The notes under the pieces were generated by a model. That model made no database searches and was not told the origin of the DNA. It worked only from the letters and a program-made list of their open reading frames with translations. Below, one piece after another: positions 63,486-64,000 of a DNA stretch of 64,000 nt. The stretch is from an uncultured SAR86 cluster bacterium. GTDB taxonomy: Bacteria; Pseudomonadota; Gammaproteobacteria; Magnimaribacterales; D2472. Where the stretch lies: positions 17,087-81,086 of the forward strand of contig CACEJU010000005.1 of the NCBI GenBank assembly GCA_902559885.1. Direction: 5' to 3'. Both the position numbers and the translations under genes were made by a program. Every line of letters begins with the position of its first letter. Position 1 is the stretch's first letter.

Positions 63486-64000
63486 CTAAACTTTGTTCTT
63501 TTCAAGCATACCTTCTGACTCAGCAACAACACACGCAACTGCCGCATCTCCAGTTACATTGATGGCTGTTCTTGTCATATCTAAAATCCTATCAACAGCC
63601 AAGATAATACCTATTGCCTCAAGAGGAAGGCCGAATTGTTGAAGAATAATAACCAACGTAATAGTTCCAGCAGATGGGACTGCCGCTGTTCCAATTGACG
63701 TTGCTACAGCCAACAAAACAACTTGAACATATTGAATTAAACTTAAATCAATTCCTGACATTTGAGCAATGAATATCGTAGCCATGCCTTGCATAATTGC
63801 AGTTCCATCCATATTAATTGTTGCTCCAACAGGAACTACAAAAGCTGCAACGTTTTTATTTACACCAAGTTCGTTTTCAACAGTTTTTAGTGTTACTGGT
63901 ATTGTGGCTGCACTTGAAGAGGTTGAGAAAGCAAAAACTGCAACATCTTTCATCTTTAAAAAAAATGTCTTTAGGCTAAGCCTTGTAAAAAACTTAATCA
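63486..64000 (-). CDS. Dicarboxylate/amino acid:cation symporter (DAACS), C-terminal part, 5' end beyond window
   Basis: The frame stays open on the minus strand to the window edge (FFTRLSLKTFFLKMKDVAVF...), so only the C-terminal ~171 residues are seen. AFSTSSSAATIPVTLKT is the serine-rich reentrant loop of the GltP/DctA/SstT family, VVPVGATINMDGTAIMQG is the substrate/Na+ helix, and DRILDMTRTAINVTGDAAVA is the final conserved transport helix. It takes up glutamate/aspartate or C4-dicarboxylates with H+ or Na+. Not starting at the internal Met at 63953: family motifs continue upstream of it. 68 bp ahead of hppA. Confidence 0.92.
   Translation of the reverse strand, partial: IKFFTRLSLKTFFLKMKDVAVFAFSTSSSAATIPVTLKTVENELGVNKNVAAFVVPVGATINMDGTAIMQGMATIFIAQMSGIDLSLIQYVQVVLLAVATSIGTAAVPSAGTITLVIILQQFGLPLEAIGIILAVDRILDMTRTAINVTGDAAVACVVAESEGMLEKNKV

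Noticed and set aside
1..64000. CRISPR arrays, transposons, prophage genes, integrases, restriction or toxin-antitoxin systems, rRNA
   Set aside because: No repeated spacer pattern, no transposase or integrase motifs and no rRNA-like sequence were found on reading both strands.

Overview
The window looks like a piece of a small, streamlined, A+T-rich chromosome from a marine gammaproteobacterium, most probably of the SAR86 type. This is inference from gene content and order; no rRNA is present to place it. Gammaproteobacterial synteny is clear: lptD-surA-pdxA-rsmA-apaH with amgK-murU on the opposite strand, fis-purH-purD-coq7, rsmE-gshB-tonB-ruvX, yicC-gmk-rpoZ-spoT next to recG, rph-pyrE, and tsaD divergent from rpsU. 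Genes are tightly packed, with many ATGA/GTGA overlaps, frequent GTG/TTG starts and convergent genes that touch or overlap. Typical neighbours from larger genomes are missing (apaG, algH, gph, dusB).

Positions 1-20,700 are the accessory part: a cysE-cysK pair (cysK cut by the window edge); purU; a small secreted TonB-C-like protein; a PhoX-like/SGNH hydrolase/DASS transporter cassette; tRNA-Ala; a Fur-controlled TonB-dependent siderophore receptor; doxX; hflX; two candidate microproteins; a large multidomain GH81 laminarinase lipoprotein; an exported amidohydrolase; a PhyH-type dioxygenase; a cytochrome b561; a fatty-acid desaturase with a tiny membrane partner; a CAU tRNA; and a Trp-rich small membrane protein with a strong ribosome site and a perfect 3' hairpin. 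Together they suggest a heterotroph that uses algal beta-1,3-glucan, carboxylates and scavenged iron.

Positions 20,700-39,300 are housekeeping: yrbL, then rpoD-dnaG-ruvX-tonB-gshB-rsmE on the minus strand, a SixA-like phosphatase, fis-purH-purD-coq7 on the plus strand, and a nine-gene minus-strand run (SDR-amgK-murU-rpe-DUF192-trpE-trpG-trpD-trpC) that joins peptidoglycan recycling, pentose phosphate and tryptophan synthesis in one probable transcript.

Positions 39,400-64,000 hold an HCCA-isomerase-like gene and lptD-surA-pdxA-rsmA-apaH-cca-pteridine reductase-phosphotransferase (plus); folK-folB-tsaD (minus); rpsU-yqeY-rph-pyrE-ribE (plus); pyrB-ridA-spoT-rpoZ-gmk-yicC-SDR (minus); recG (plus); and hppA plus a truncated DAACS symporter (minus).

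No CRISPR, phage, transposase, defence island or rRNA was seen. The most unusual signals are small or structural: hairpins placed inside or against coding ends at three convergent gene pairs, a Fur box nested in a 17-bp dyad, a possible AUU-started basic microprotein, a dispersed macromolecular-synthesis operon, and the Trp-rich membrane protein.
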